Assembly: GCA_023512835.1 (NCBI GenBank)
Contig: CM042090.1
Coordinates: forward strand, 9,159,343 to 9,223,342
Length of the DNA: 64,000 nucleotides
Direction: 5' to 3'
Source of the DNA: Taxillus chinensis
Lineage: Eukaryota > Streptophyta > Magnoliopsida > Santalales > Loranthaceae
Position numbers and translations under genes: made by a program. The notes beneath the pieces were generated by a model. The model was not told the origin of the DNA. It was given only the letters and a program-made list of their open reading frames with translations, and made no database searches. Positions within the stretch are counted from its first letter, which is position 1. Each line of letters starts with the position of its first letter. Shown here piece after piece: positions 9,150-20,601 of the stretch.

Positions 9150-10286
9150 ATTCATATGAGCGATTATTTGAATTGAAAAACATCTAGATGGTAGATGGTG
9201 ATATACTCATCATTTCGAATGTTTTAATATTAATTGAGATTAATTTAGAGTTCGTGACTCCGTGAAATTAATTATTTTGGAGGGATTTATTAATTAAAAA
9301 TAAAGACATAAATATAAATAGGAAGAAAAGAAAGTGAACTTACATGTTACTCCATCGATCTCCGAGCCTGGAAGTGTGACAACTTCTCTATAATGACTGT
9401 CCCTTGAGTCTACGACTCTACGACCCTTGAGTTACAGTGTCATTTGTTTGCCAGTCTTTATAGCATCGACTCTTCGACCTTCAACCTACGAGTCTACGAG
9501 TCCAGTTTTCTTAACAGTGTTCGAAGGCTTCGACTCTACGACTTTCAATCTACGAGTCTACGAGTCCGATTTTCTCTACACTGTTTGAAGGCTTCGACTC
9601 TGCGACTTTCGATCTACGAGTCTACGAGTCCTGTTTTCTTAACAGTGTTCGAAGGTTTTGACTCTACGACTCTACGAGTCTTCGAGTCTAGTGACAATTT
9701 AAGTTCTGTTAATTGACTTAAGTATTTATGGGGACTCTACAATTTTGCATGCTACGAGTCTACGAGTCATTTAACTTTGGTTACTATTCTTAAAAATTCT
9801 TCGACTCTACGAGTCTCCGAACTTATTGACGCTTACAGTAACACTCTTTTTTCCGTACTATGACTCTACGACCTTCGACCCTGGATCTACGAGTCGCAAT
9901 GTTCTGTCACTGTTTCGCCTTGAGTCTCCAGACTCTACGAGTCTACAAGTCTCTTTCCAATACGTCCTATGACAGTTTCACTTTTATGAACTTCGACTCT
10001 TCGACCCTACGACCTTCGGTTCTTTGAGTCTCCAGACTTAGACTATATTTTTGGCAGCTTCATCAAATCCTACATTTCCAACAGACCATTCATAAGCGAT
10101 CATTTGAATTGAAAAACATCTAGATGGTAGATGGTGATATACTCATCATTTTAAATGTTTTAATATTAATTGAGATTAATTTAGAGTTCATGACTCCGTG
10201 AAATTAATTATTTTGGAGGGATTTATTAATTAAAAATAAAGGCATAAATATAAATAGGAAGAAAAGAAAGTAAACTTCCATGTTAC
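9150..10286. repeat. 200-bp direct repeat pair flanking the minisatellite
   Basis: 9150-9353 and 10085-10286 are about 95% identical by eye (both carry GAATTGAAAAACATCTAGAT, GTAGATGGTGATATACTCAT and ATTTTGGAGGGATTTATTAA). The second copy restores the normal LTR order, so the minisatellite block plus one copy looks like an internal duplication event rather than a transposon with its own ends. Confidence 0.85.
9400..10050. repeat. GACTCTACGAGTC minisatellite, ~64-bp unit, degrading into dispersed motifs
   Basis: Units start CGACTCTACGAC at 9467, 9531, 9595 and 9659 (periods 64, 64, 64-65). Each contains CTACGAGTCTACGAGTCC, then a TTTTCTTAACAGTGTTCGAAGG-like spacer. After 9720 the order breaks down but CTACGAGTC/GACTCTACG motifs continue to about 10040. 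The motif is partly self-complementary (GACTCTACGAGTC), so single strands could form many small hairpins. It is not CRISPR-like: spacers are not unique and the context is a plant LTR. Confidence 0.85.
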
Positions 10287-10750
10287 GCATCTTCATTTGT
10301 GTATTGAAGAGCTAAAGAAAGATAGAGCTTGAGGGAACTAGACCTTTGGTGTTTGGAGCGATTTAAGCTAGTTAAAGTCATGAATCATCTTCTAGGTAAG
10401 TGTTTCCTTGATTGTTTATCATCTATTTATGTTTTGGTTAGATTAATAGGCATGAATTTGGTGAATTCATAAACTTGGTATAAACCCTAGAAATTAGGAG
10501 AATTGCTAGAAAACTTGATTTTAGGTTATTTTGATAGCCTAATATGGCTAACAAGTGTTAAAGACTCATTTTAAAGGGAAATTAATGCTTAAAACTGTAT
10601 TTTTGGAATCATTAGATTGAAAATTGATGAACAATAGTTGACAAGCCTGAAGGGACAAGTCTTAGTCGATGTGGTTGACCGAGGGAGGTTGACCAGGTGT
10701 TTTAGTCGACCTTGACCATATAGTATAAATTATTATTTTAATGATGTAAG

Positions 10751-12060
10751 GAGTAATTAAGGAAATTTATTATAGTATATATTTGTATAGAGGAGTAAAA
10801 AGTAATTTTGTATATATTTGAATAAATTAGTTGAAAAATTATTGTTAGCGCATTCAGAACTTATAAAAGTGAGCAATCAATTTGTAATTTAAATAAATGG
10901 CATAATCTTGCAATTTTGTTGTTATGGTGCAAACTTTGAAGAATTTTAGCCAAGAAGTGCTGATGTGTAAGGGTATCTTCAATTATCATGAATATTCACT
11001 ATCTTTTCCTATTCATGGAAAAAAAAAATTAACTCCCACGGTCAGTCAAATCCACTTTTTACATTTTAAAGTTTTTTACAAAGTTTTTTAAAAGCTACTA
11101 TTTACTTGTATAAATTAAAATATTATTATTTTTTTTGTAGTCATTGCCAAGAAAGCTTTAGGTTAAACCAAACAAAATTAACAAGTCTTAATCCCAATAA
11201 TATTTGGTTGAATATATGAACATATACATATATAAAACTTATATTTGATCTAATACTACAAATATTTTTTTTCAAAACGTTAGTCATTACTATTTATTCT
11301 AAATTCAGTAATTGCATCATTTAAAATAATAAACAAAATATTATCCGATATTATTAAAATTATATTTAACGCATTTGAATATGCCAACTTTGATACAGTT
11401 TGATATTGTTTTTAAGAGACTGCTTTTGCTTATTTTATGAGCAGAATCAACAAAATACGTTTGATAACATAAAAAAAACACTTAAAACATCCACATAAGT
11501 TCCTCTAAAATATATTTTTCTTTCACATTTAGAGAAAATTTTAACTTTTGGATAAAAACTATACTGCATCAGGTCCTCTAAACTGCAAAATTTAGAGATT
11601 GAAAATAAAGATTAATAGAATCTTCATATTTAGAGTATCACTATTCATCATTCAAATATTTTTTTAATTATATTTCTTAACACATGTATACTTTTGATTG
11701 ACTATAATAAATAGAAAAAAAAATAACAAACACAAAATAAAAAATTATAATTTTAAAAAATAGAGATAAAGATGAAGAATGAGTAAAAAATAAATAAAAT
11801 ATATCAAATAATATACTATTTATTATTTAAAATCGATATGAATATTACAGAACTAGCTTGTTCTTATTTTTTTTTTTACTGTAAAAAGCAGTATTGCTTT
11901 TTGAAGTTATTTTTACGTATAAAAGCAAATAAAAAAATATCAATATTAATTTAATTTAAAAATAAAATATACAAATTAAAATGCAAACAGATACGCTGGA
12001 AATGAAGATTCGACTTTGTCGATCAAACTCAAATACGTTCGAAATCCAACTTTAAAAAAA
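10751..12060. other. AT-rich spacer, no gene seen
   Basis: Very AT-rich sequence with poly-A/T runs; all open frames are short and non-descript. The last ~60 bp before 12060 lead into the promoter and leader of the gene at 12185. Confidence 0.5.
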
Positions 12061-12184
12061 AAAACCTTTGAAAAACCTAGATGTCATGTAGCGACCGCAA
12101 TATTCTGAGTGAGGTCTCCTCGCATTCCGTTGCAAGGATCTGGATCCGTAGAAAAGGGAGAAACAAGGGCTTTTAGAGGTGAGA

Positions 12185-12985
12185 ATGGTTCGCAATCGCA
12201 ACCGCGACAGCGACAGCGACAGCGACGACGAAGATTCCACTTTCTACTACTACCCCTCTGCTCCGCCATCGCCACCCCCCTCCTCTTCCTCCGCTTCCGT
12301 TCCGAAATCAGCTGCCTGCGGAGGCAGCGGAGGCCTTGCTCCCTCTAAATCGACGGTGTACGTCTCCAACATCGACTATACCCTAACCAACTCTGACCTT
12401 CACACCATCTTCTCAACCTTCGGGAAGGTGGCCCGAGTCACTGTTCTCAAGGACCGCGCCACCCGCCTCAGCCGCGGCGTCGCCTTCGTTCTCTTCGTCT
12501 CTCGCGCCGACGCCCTCGCTGCTGTCCAGGCGATGCACGGCAAATTGCTCAACAAAAGAACCCTACGCGTCTCCATTGCCTCCGACAACGGCAGGGCCGC
12601 GGAGTTCATCAGGAAAAGGGTCTACAAGGACAAGAGCAGGTGCTACGAGTGCGGGGAGGAGGGCCATTTGTCTTATGAGTGTCCGAGGAATCAGTTGGGG
12701 CCGAGGGAGAGGCCGCAGCCACCTTTCCCCAAGAGGGGAAGAAAAGCCGGCAGCGGTGTTGGTGGGATGTCGAGGAAGCATGTAGAGGAGGAGGAGGACG
12801 AGGACGAGGGACACAATGGGGAGGAGGGATTTGAGGAGGAGAATTGGGCCTCGGCGGTGGACCGAGGGGCCAATGAGAGGCTGTTGAGAAGGAGTGAAGA
12901 GAACCAGGAGGCTGCATCTAGGCGGAAAGGGAAACGGGGGCGGAAAGCTAGTTATTTTAGCGATGAGAGCGGCGAGGAGGAGTGA
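12185..12985 (+). CDS. U11/U12-31K: U11/U12 small nuclear ribonucleoprotein 31 kDa protein (minor spliceosome)
   Basis: A 266-residue protein encoded in one exon. It carries a single RRM followed by a CCHC zinc knuckle, the diagnostic order of the U11/U12-31K subunit of the U12-type (minor) spliceosome, which acts in the nucleus as an RNA chaperone in U12-intron recognition. Visible parts: an acidic RD/SD start (residues 8-17); a Pro/Ser-rich linker (24-42); RNP2 VYVSNI (58-63); RNP1 RGVAFVLF (97-104); knuckle C-x2-C-x4-H-x4-C at 153-166 ([14 protein letters not shown]); then basic and Glu/Asp-rich tails ending SDESGEEE. The start is the ATG at 12185; the frame opens two codons earlier only from a GTG. 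The coding region is much more GC-rich than its surroundings. A general RRM-CCHC splicing factor such as an RSZ protein is less likely, because the C-terminus is acidic rather than RS-rich. Confidence 0.92.
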   Translation: MVRNRNRDSDSDSDDEDSTFYYYPSAPPSPPPSSSSASVPKSAACGGSGGLAPSKSTVYVSNIDYTLTNSDLHTIFSTFGKVARVTVLKDRATRLSRGVAFVLFVSRADALAAVQAMHGKLLNKRTLRVSIASDNGRAAEFIRKRVYKDKSRCYECGEEGHLSYECPRNQLGPRERPQPPFPKRGRKAGSGVGGMSRKHVEEEEDEDEGHNGEEGFEEENWASAVDRGANERLLRRSEENQEAASRRKGKRGRKASYFSDESGEEE

Positions 12986-14400
12986 TGTTCACATGAACTC
13001 GATTTCCCAATTTTAAAAGCCTGAAATGGATCGCCGGGGAGATGAGAGGTAACTGAAATTGCTTCCTTCCGTCTCTTTCGTTAACTTTAATTTGCTATGT
13101 TTTTATTTGGACTGCAATGTTGTCTTCACCTGTTTGGGTGCGCGCGCACACATTCCTATTGATATCTAAAGTACAGTATGGATTAGGATAAGCAGCAGGA
13201 AAAATGCGCACAATTCCCAATTGAAGTCCCTTTTAACTTCTCGTAGTATCTTTCTCCATTGCAATTTAGAAAGGAAGTCATAGCGACCACAGCATAGATT
13301 TGTTAACATTAATTTGGTTGTTTTGATTTTAGCCTGCTATGTTGTCTTTACCTGTTTAAGAGGAGAATCTGAATGTGTGTGTGTGTGTGTGTGTGTTTTT
13401 TTGTTTTTGTTTTTTTGTTTTTTTAGGTTTAAAGTGCTAGATTTCTGTGATATTATATGGATCTTATGTATTGGTTCCAATGCTATATAAGGTCTATGTT
13501 GATAAAATAAATAAACATGCAGGAGAAACATTTAAATAGGATTATTATTATCTGTTTATTTCCATCAAAAATTGCAACACTATTTAAACTTTTGCTAATT
13601 CTATGATTAGAATTGACAATATATTTACATTTTTTGAATAATTGTAATGGATGCCCAGTAGGTTTTCTAATTAAGCTAACCAGTGATCCAAGCTATATAG
13701 AGGGTTAGAAAATAGAAAGAAATGTGAACATTATGCAAGTTCAACTAAATCATGTTTTAAATATATTGCATTAAGCTTGCTAATTGTTACTATATTGAAT
13801 TGCCTATATTTTAATTACCATGTGATTCTTTTTTCTTCGTTGGCAGGGGCAAACTTATTTAAACTTTTGCAATTCGGTGTGATGACTAGCACATGGATCA
13901 TAGATATCATATACGCTCATTGTTGTATTGGAATCTTTACAAATGTTTTTTTTTTTTTTTGCTGAAAGACATCTCAGTTGATAGTGTTGTACAGCCAGGC
14001 TCTATAGTCTATCTTATTTAACGGCCCTTAGCATTGGTTTCTGGGCCACTTATTCTATTCAGACCTGTACAGTTCTCCATAGCACCTCGTTACATGTCTG
14101 ACTTCGCTTGAAGGTTGTAATTCAGTGTTCCAAAGCTGGAGTGAAAGTAGCTTGTGTTATATATAGATGAAACTGAAATGGGAACTGAAATGACAACAGT
14201 AGTAAATAGCCAACTGGAAACCTTTTTGTTAGGTTCAAGAATTTTTACACGTGAAAAGGACTCAGAAACCAAACATTTTCAGACCCTGCTCATTAAATTA
14301 AGTTTCTTTTCTTTGTACCTATTTCCTGGATTGCATCTGATGGATGGTACAGTTGTGAGGTGGAGGCTTGAATTTTGAATCTTTGATGAGTAATGCTATG
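12986..14400 (+). other. Probable spliced 3' UTR of U11/U12-31K, then flank
   Basis: About 65 bp after the stop, GATGAGAGGTAACTG (13041-13055) reads as a good 5' splice site, and TTCTTCGTTGGCAG ending near 13846 as a 3' splice site. An intron in the 3' UTR is therefore plausible but unproven. Contains (GT)n at 13375-13396. No further coding region is recognised to 14400. Confidence 0.4.
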
Positions 14401-14559
14401 TACTATTAAGGTTGCGTGGTGGATAATTATAATGACGTGATAACATATCAAATTAAAAGAGAAGATACGAATAAATTATGTTCGCCTACATTGGTCACAA
14501 TTTTACGGCGATATCACAAGCCTGTTATATATATTATTTCTCTTTAGATGTATGTATAT

Positions 14560-14806
14560 ATAAAGTTATGCTATATAGAGGATATAAGAACAAATTATTA
14601 TCATGAGAATTTTTAATCTGAGTCGTTTGATTAATATTTAATGATTCAGTTTAAGTTTTCATTTAACTGTAATTTCGTTATATTAATTTACTATAGTAAA
14701 GTTATAATTAAATGAAAGTCTAATTTGAACCATTGGTTATAATATTTAACGATTTAAATTGAAGTTTTCATGATAAAAAATTAGCCTTATGTTCTCATTG
14801 TAGTAA
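14560..14806. mobile_element. Palindromic MITE-like repeat
   Basis: The left arm (AACAAATTATTATCATGAGAATTTTTAATCTGAGTCGTTT) and the reverse complement of the right arm (GGCTAATTTTTTATCATGAAAACTTCAATTTAAATCG) pair over ~110 bp around a centre near 14685. It is AT-rich and non-coding. Ends and target duplication are not clear. Confidence 0.55.
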
Positions 14807-15617
14807 AACACATACTCTCTCTCTATATATATATATATATAGTATGGTATAATTGGTTTTGTATTTATTTTAAAGTAGATTTCAGCATATTACTATTTTG
14901 CTCATCTACTTTTGTGAAGTATGTGAGGTATATTTTGGTTGTCTTTTTGCTTGGTACCAAGCCTAGTCCGTATGTAGTTCCATCATCATTACTTTTAGTT
15001 TGACATTATTGGACTATATTCTCTCCTGAAAAGTTCATAATAACTGCCGGCATCGGCATCACAACCCCATCCATTGTTAACGCAATCTGTTTATTGTCTC
15101 AAAACCCAAAAACCCTTTCTATCCACAAGGTTTCTACTGTTTATTGTTCTTCTAGTCAATGTACTCATGTGAACCCAACAAGAAAGCATGTCATAAAAAA
15201 AAGTTTGTCATAACTCGCCACTTGTGAAAAAGTGATGCAAGATGCAACCGCGTCAGCGATCCAACCAAATGGCTGCACAATTCATTTTTGATAGAAATTT
15301 ACTCGTTTTTGTAATGGATTGGATGTAGATGCGAGGTGTAGCGATTGCATTGATGCAAGAGGAAGCACAATTCACGGGAGTGGAGGTGCTCTGCTTTGTG
15401 TGCGTGCACATAATGAAGGCTTATGTGAGTTTTGAATCGTATACTAAGAGCATTTATAATAACTTAATTGTATGTTTAGTTAGAATTATATTAAATTATT
15501 TATTTATTTGAATATGTTAGTTATATACTTAGCTAAATATAATTTCAACTATAAATTTACTTCAAATTTTAAATTTCAAATCATAATTATTTTATTATCC
15601 TTATGCTTATGTGTCTC
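14807..15617. other. Spacer, no gene seen
   Basis: Contains a (TA)n run at 14825-14841 and only short open frames without recognisable content. Confidence 0.45.
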
Positions 15618-15624
15618 TAGGGTT

Positions 15625-15923
15625 AGGCCTGTAAATGAGCCGATACACTCGACAACTCGCTCGATACTCGCTCGACTAAACTCGACTCGAGCTCGAGTTC
15701 GATACTGTTCAAGCTTGACTCGGCATAGGTCGACTCGGCCCGATCGTACAAGCTCGACTCGACCCGAATCGTTTACAAATTTATCGAACATTTACCTTTA
15801 AATAAGCGATACACTCCGATAGCTCGCTCGATACGGACTAAGCGGGCGAGCTCGACATCAGGACAAGCTCGCTGCCTCGACTCGGTTATTGTACAAGCTC
15901 GGCTCGGCTCATTTATAGGCCTA
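15625..15923. mobile_element. Non-autonomous DNA transposon (AGGC-TGTAAATGAGCC family), copy 2, perfect 9-bp target duplication
   Basis: It starts AGGCCTGTAAATGAGCCGA; its reverse-complemented end is TAGGCCTATAAATGAGCCGA. It is flanked by TCTAGGGTT at 15616-15624 and again at 15924-15932. The interior is dense in CTCGA/GCTCG motifs. The duplicated target contains the terminal TAGGGTT of the giant foldback element, so this copy inserted into that element's left tip. It shares its termini with the element at 4008-4602. Confidence 0.88.
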
Positions 15924-17319
15924 TCTAGGGTTGGCAATTTTACCCGTACCTGCTCCGACCCGACCTATATCCACCCCCGATGGAGCGGGTATTTTTTGAA
16001 TTTAACGGGTAACGGGGCGGGTATGGGGCAATAATTTTTTGCCCGCAAGCATGCCCCGCCCCGCGCCCCATTTACCCGATTAGCTCCGCCCAGCTGACCC
16101 GCGAAAAATCCTGGCAAAATATTACCAAGATGGAGAGTCAAACCCAAGACCACCCTTGTAAGTACTATGTCACTTAACCATTAGGCTAAACTGTTTTTAT
16201 TATATATATTTATATATTTAGTATATATACTTATAATATAACATATAAATAATTATAACAATAACAATACTATTATTATTATTATTACTATCATTAATGA
16301 TAATACTTTTATTATTATTAGTAATGATAATAATAATAATAAGAGTGTATGATTTATTTTAATAATAATAATAATTACAAAGTTTATATATTTATATTAG
16401 AATAAAAACTAAATGTAATATTAATATTTTGATATAAAATATAAATTAATTATATTCAAAATTAATTTTGAAGTTATATATTAGTTCATACTAATATACT
16501 ATATAATTATAAATTATATCACTTTTTTATATTTTATATGCTTGTATATATTAAAATATTACTACTACTTTTAATAAATATTTACTTTTTTTAAAATATA
16601 AGTATATATACTTTGTGAGTAATATTATTTTTAAAATCAAATATTTACTCATTATTATTATTATTAGTGGTACTATTTTTGCTACTAATATTATTTATAT
16701 GTTAGATTTTAAATATATACACTAATTATTTATATGTTAGTTAGTATTGTATAATTAACCAATAACATTAATTACAATTAGAATAGTATATATATATATA
16801 TATATATATAAACTCATATCAAATTATCACTATATATGCATGTATAAATTCTAATTAATGAGTAATAATTTAAGTAAGTAATAGTGATAATCTAAGTAAT
16901 ATAATTATCATCAAAAATAAATGATAATATGGGTAGTGATAACCTAACTAATATAATTATATATCATGATTGTCATATTACTTATGTTATAAACAATACA
17001 ATAGTTCAAGAAATCGTGTTTCTCTAACTTATTTCCCTTAACGTAATTAAAATGATCATTAATATAATTATTAAATGTGAGTTTTTATATATATACACAC
17101 ACACTATTCTAATTATAATCAATGTTATTGGTTAATTATACAATACTAACCATTTTGATATAATATAAAATACACAGTGAGAGTGAGTTTTGATTTTTGA
17201 TAGTATGTATTTTATATTTGGGTTAAAATTAATAAACAATATATTATTGATCATTTTAATTATATTGAGGGAAATAAGTTAAAAAAACATGACTCATCGG
17301 ATTATTGTATTGTTTATTA

Positions 17320-17419
17320 TATGTGATATGATTAATAATTATATTAAGTGATATGATTAATAATTATATTGAGTGATATGATTAATAATTATATTGAGTG
17401 ATATGATTAAGTGTGAGTT

Positions 17420-17452
<33 letters not shown>

Positions 17453-17640
17453 AACATAAGTAATATGATAACCATTATATATAATTTTATTAGTTAGGTT
17501 ATCACTACTCATATTATATGTGATATGATTAAGTGTGAGTTTATATATATATATATATAACATAAGTAATATGATAACTATTATATATAATTTTATTAGT
17601 TAGGTTATCACTCCTCATATTATCACTTATTATCGATGAT
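17320..17640. repeat. Tandem duplications in the right arm of the foldback element
   Basis: First, a ~25-bp unit (TTAATAATTATATTGAGTGA) is repeated about three times at 17330-17400. Then a ~120-bp unit beginning GATATGATTAAGTGTGAG occurs at 17401 and again at 17520, the first copy carrying (TG)n at 17427-17451 and the second (TA)n at 17543-17559. Confidence 0.85.
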
Positions 17641-18270
17641 ACTTATATTACTTAAATTATCACTACTCGCTACTTAAATTATTATTTATTGATTAGAATT
17701 TATACATGCATATATATAACTATATATATATATATATATATATATAACATAACTAATATGATAATTATTGAGTATTTGGAGTTTAATAATTGATGTTAAA
17801 AAGTTTGTTAATAATATTATATATATCATGAATGAATATTGTTTACTATATTTACATAATTAGTGTATATATTTAAAATCTAACATAGAAATAATATTAG
17901 TAGCAAAAATAGTACTACTACTAATAAAAGTAATGAGTAAATGTTTTATTTTAAAATAATACCACATACAAAGTATATATACTTATATTTAAATAAAAAT
18001 AAATATTTATTAAAAGTAATAATAATATTTTAATATAAAATATAAATATATAAAATATAAGAAAGTGATATAATTTATAATTACATAGTATATTAGTATG
18101 AACTAATATATTATAACTTCAAAACTAATTTTGAATCTAATTAATTTATATTTTATATCAAAATATTAATAGTATATTTAGTTTTTATTCTAATATAAAT
18201 ATATATAGTTTGTAATTATTATTATTTTTAAAATAAATCATACACTCTTTTTTATTATTATTATCATTAC

Positions 18271-18326
<56 letters not shown>

Positions 18327-18747
18327 TAATTATTTCTCTGTTATATTATGAGTATATATGTTAAACGTATTATTATGTATAACAAAGACAATTTAGCTTG
18401 ATGGTTGAGTGAGTACTATAAAGGAGAGAGGTCTTGGGTTTGATTTTCAGTTCTGGCAATATTTTGCCAGGATTTTTAGCACGTGTGGGGCTGGGGGCTA
18501 GGCTGGGCGGTGGGGTGCGGGCAAAAGGCGGCTGGGTTGGGTCGTGCATTCGTGCGGGCTTGTATGTGGATGGGCTTGGGCCATTAAGTAGGGCGGGGAA
18601 TTCCCGTCCCGTGCCCCGGCGGGGTAGGGATGGGGCTAAACGTTAAATACCCGGCGGGTAACGGGGCGGGGATGGAGCATATTTCTCCTACTGGATGAAG
18701 ACGAGGTGACCAAAAACCCAACCCGCCCCACCCCATTGCCATCCCTA

Positions 18748-19130
18748 TGTGCGTTTTTCTCCCTCAATTTAGCTCTCGCCGCCCTCTCTCACTGCGTCTT
18801 CACCTGCTCCGTCGCGTCTCGTCCTCATCCCCACGGGTTTTGCGTCCTCCAATTGCCCTACTCCTGCCACCCCCACCCTTGTGTACCTACCCCATTGTCA
18901 TAGCCCTATCCACATGGCATGCGCCTTCACCTGCTGCCCTCCCTGCCTAGATCACCAACCCCTCCCTCCCAGTCGCGCCTCCTTGCACCCATCTGTACCC
19001 TAGCATCACGTCCTCATCCCCACCCTTACGACTTGCACCTCCACTTGCAGCCCTCCCTGCCTAGATCCCATCGCCCTACCCTGCCCTTGCGTACCTCATT
19101 CCTATGCGACGCAATGTTGCCCCCTTAAGC
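18748..19130. other. C-rich block with short internal duplications
   Basis: An unusually C-rich segment (plus strand) in AT-rich surroundings. CGTCCTCATCCCCAC (near 18819 and 19009) and GCCCTCCCTGCCTAGATC (18936 and 19051) each occur twice. Open frames run in several phases but are low-complexity Pro/Ser/Leu/His and resemble no protein I know. Possibly a repeat fragment. Confidence 0.4.
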
Positions 19131-20601
19131 ATAATAGAGAAAATAGTTAGTAATTAGATTTTGACAAGAATATATTGTAATAATAGATTACGTAAAATAA
19201 AATTAAGCAAAATTTTTAAAATATATTGATAGAGATGGTATTAGTAAAGTTATTTGAAGTTAGTTATTTGAAGTTTTAGTTAATAGAATTTAGTTAGGGC
19301 TGTTGAAGATGTTCTCAGCCATGACTGATGCACTCTTTAAATTGTAAACATGCAATTACTCTTTTTTTTTTTTTTTTCTAACTCAGATGATACTAATAGG
19401 ACGTTTTTTTTGGGTGTATGTGGACAAAAAATTCAAGAATAAGGATGAAAGAACAAAAAAAACCACTGGACGGATGCAGTAACAGCTAGGATCAAAAGGA
19501 TAAAATAGAACTCTGACTTAGAGACGAAGTTCTGACACTAAAATGAGACAAAGAGTTGTCAAATTTAATGATCAATGTGAGTCAATTTACATCACAGAAT
19601 GCATATTCAACTGGGCAGGATTATTGACCCGTTTTAAAAAGAAACAAGAGCCAAGAGTAACACGAATAAAAGGACTATTGACCCCTTGTTTATGAATATA
19701 ACAAGAACCAACTTCATCTATTGAGTGAATGTTACAAGCTTTTACAAATTTTCGTTTGTTGGGAGTTCAATAGGCTTCGGCCTGGACCGGTTAGAGGAAC
19801 ACCTGCATGTGTGCCGCCTAAGGCCCAAAAAGATCTCAGCGTATTAGAATCTGCATTCTCGGCCATAAAAGTAGCATTCACTTTCACTTGAGCAGAAATA
19901 CAAATATTTAAGCCCCTCCCTCCACTCGCATAATAGGAGCATTCACTTATAATTTAGCACCATTTAGAAAATCCTGGATAAGGAGTTTAGCGAAGGTGAT
20001 CTCATTGATACACATTCTATTTCTTAAAACAAAAAACAAAAAATAAAAACAAAAAAAACTTTCAATATCAATCATGGGGATATTACAATTCAGATGTCCA
20101 ATAAAAGTGCAACCATGAAAGTAATGAAACTTTGGTACAGATGTTTTCCATAATTAAATAATGCACAACGCTGAGCGGTGGTCAGAAACTGTGCGCCCGT
20201 TTGGCTGCATTCTGTACAATTTCTGTGAACAGCCCTATGAAACCTCTGTCAGACTTCAACACCCATAGGTACGCAGTAGCAATAACAATAACAAACATAA
20301 ATATAAACCAGGCGAAAACAGATGGAGGTTAGAGATGTACAAACAGCTGCATGCTTCGCCTCCCTTCTATATGTAAAACCATAGAAGACTCTCCCTCTGC
20401 CCATTCCTTTAAAATGTTTTGCAATAACAGTTTAGAATCTGTGAACAAGCCTTCTCAGTCAATCATAAGCCTCCCTTCAGTTCTCTTAGGACTAAACCTT
20501 GCATGGACAACAGCTAAACACTCATAGCTAGTCTCTTCTACATCCCAAGTTAGACATGTGTCAACTGGTGTGACTCTTGTCCGACAGAACAGTGATGATT
20601 A
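19131..20601 (-). other. 3' UTR and downstream flank of the Mei2-like gene
   Basis: Sequence beyond the minus-strand stop at 20602. The 3' UTR probably covers several hundred bases. A minus-strand stretch at about 19735-19950 stays open for ~70 codons without a start and without a recognised domain, so it is not called. A-rich block at 20030-20060. Confidence 0.4.

Larger units (their letters stand above)
8985..10750 (+). mobile_element. Truncated gypsy-type LTR interrupted by a minisatellite
   Basis: It begins TGTAAAGACACGTATTTG, like the solo LTR at 31806-33810 (TGTAAAGACTCGTATTTG). It shares further landmarks in the same order: GATAGCCAT, GTGAGTGTTTTGAC, GAGTTGGGGCC, GAGTGGC, GTTGACTTT, TTCGTGACTCCG, TATAAATAGGAAG. 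It also has the transcribed leader and a donor-like TCTAGGTAAGTGTT at 10392. The 3' half with the GGGGACGTGACA end is missing, and homology fades after about 10700. Between two ~200-bp direct repeats (9150-9353 and 10085-10286) a 64-bp-unit minisatellite has been inserted or amplified. Confidence 0.7.
15618..18747. mobile_element. Giant foldback (hairpin) transposable element, arms >1.1 kb
   Basis: The ends are TAGGGTTGGCAATTTTACCC and, reverse-complemented, TAGGGATGGCAATGGGGTGG, a hAT-like terminus. The entire element is an inverted repeat. Landmarks on the left at 16290-16510 (AGAGTGTATGATTTATTTTA, TTAGAATAAAAACTAAAT, TTTTGAAGTTATA) recur inverted at 18080-18260. GTGATAACCTAACTAATA (about 16940) recurs inverted at about 17490 and 17605. 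ACTTATTTCCCTTAACG (17027) recurs inverted near 17265. The loop is roughly 17076-17215. The right arm is longer because of tandem duplications at 17320-17640 and (AAT)n expansion at 18275-18330. The left terminus was later split by the 299-bp MITE at 15625-15923. Flanks TGTGTCTC and TGTGCGTT match at 5 of 8 positions, a weak candidate target duplication. No transposase was seen. Confidence 0.85.

Noticed and set aside
9400..10050. CRISPR-like repeat array
   Set aside because: Repeats are contiguous 64-bp units without unique spacers, in a plant LTR; no cas genes; nuclear plant context.
16120..16195. Possible tRNA or SINE on the minus strand
   Set aside because: A-box and B-box-like phrases exist but no cloverleaf; duplicated in the other arm of the hairpin, so treated as part of that element.
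18434..19128. Gly/Arg- and Pro/Ser-rich + strand frames
   Set aside because: The first is the GC-rich terminus of the hairpin element; the others are low-complexity readings of a C-rich block open in several phases.
19735..19950. ~70-codon minus-strand frame without ATG
   Set aside because: Looked protein-like by eye but has no start, no splice sites and no domain I recognise.
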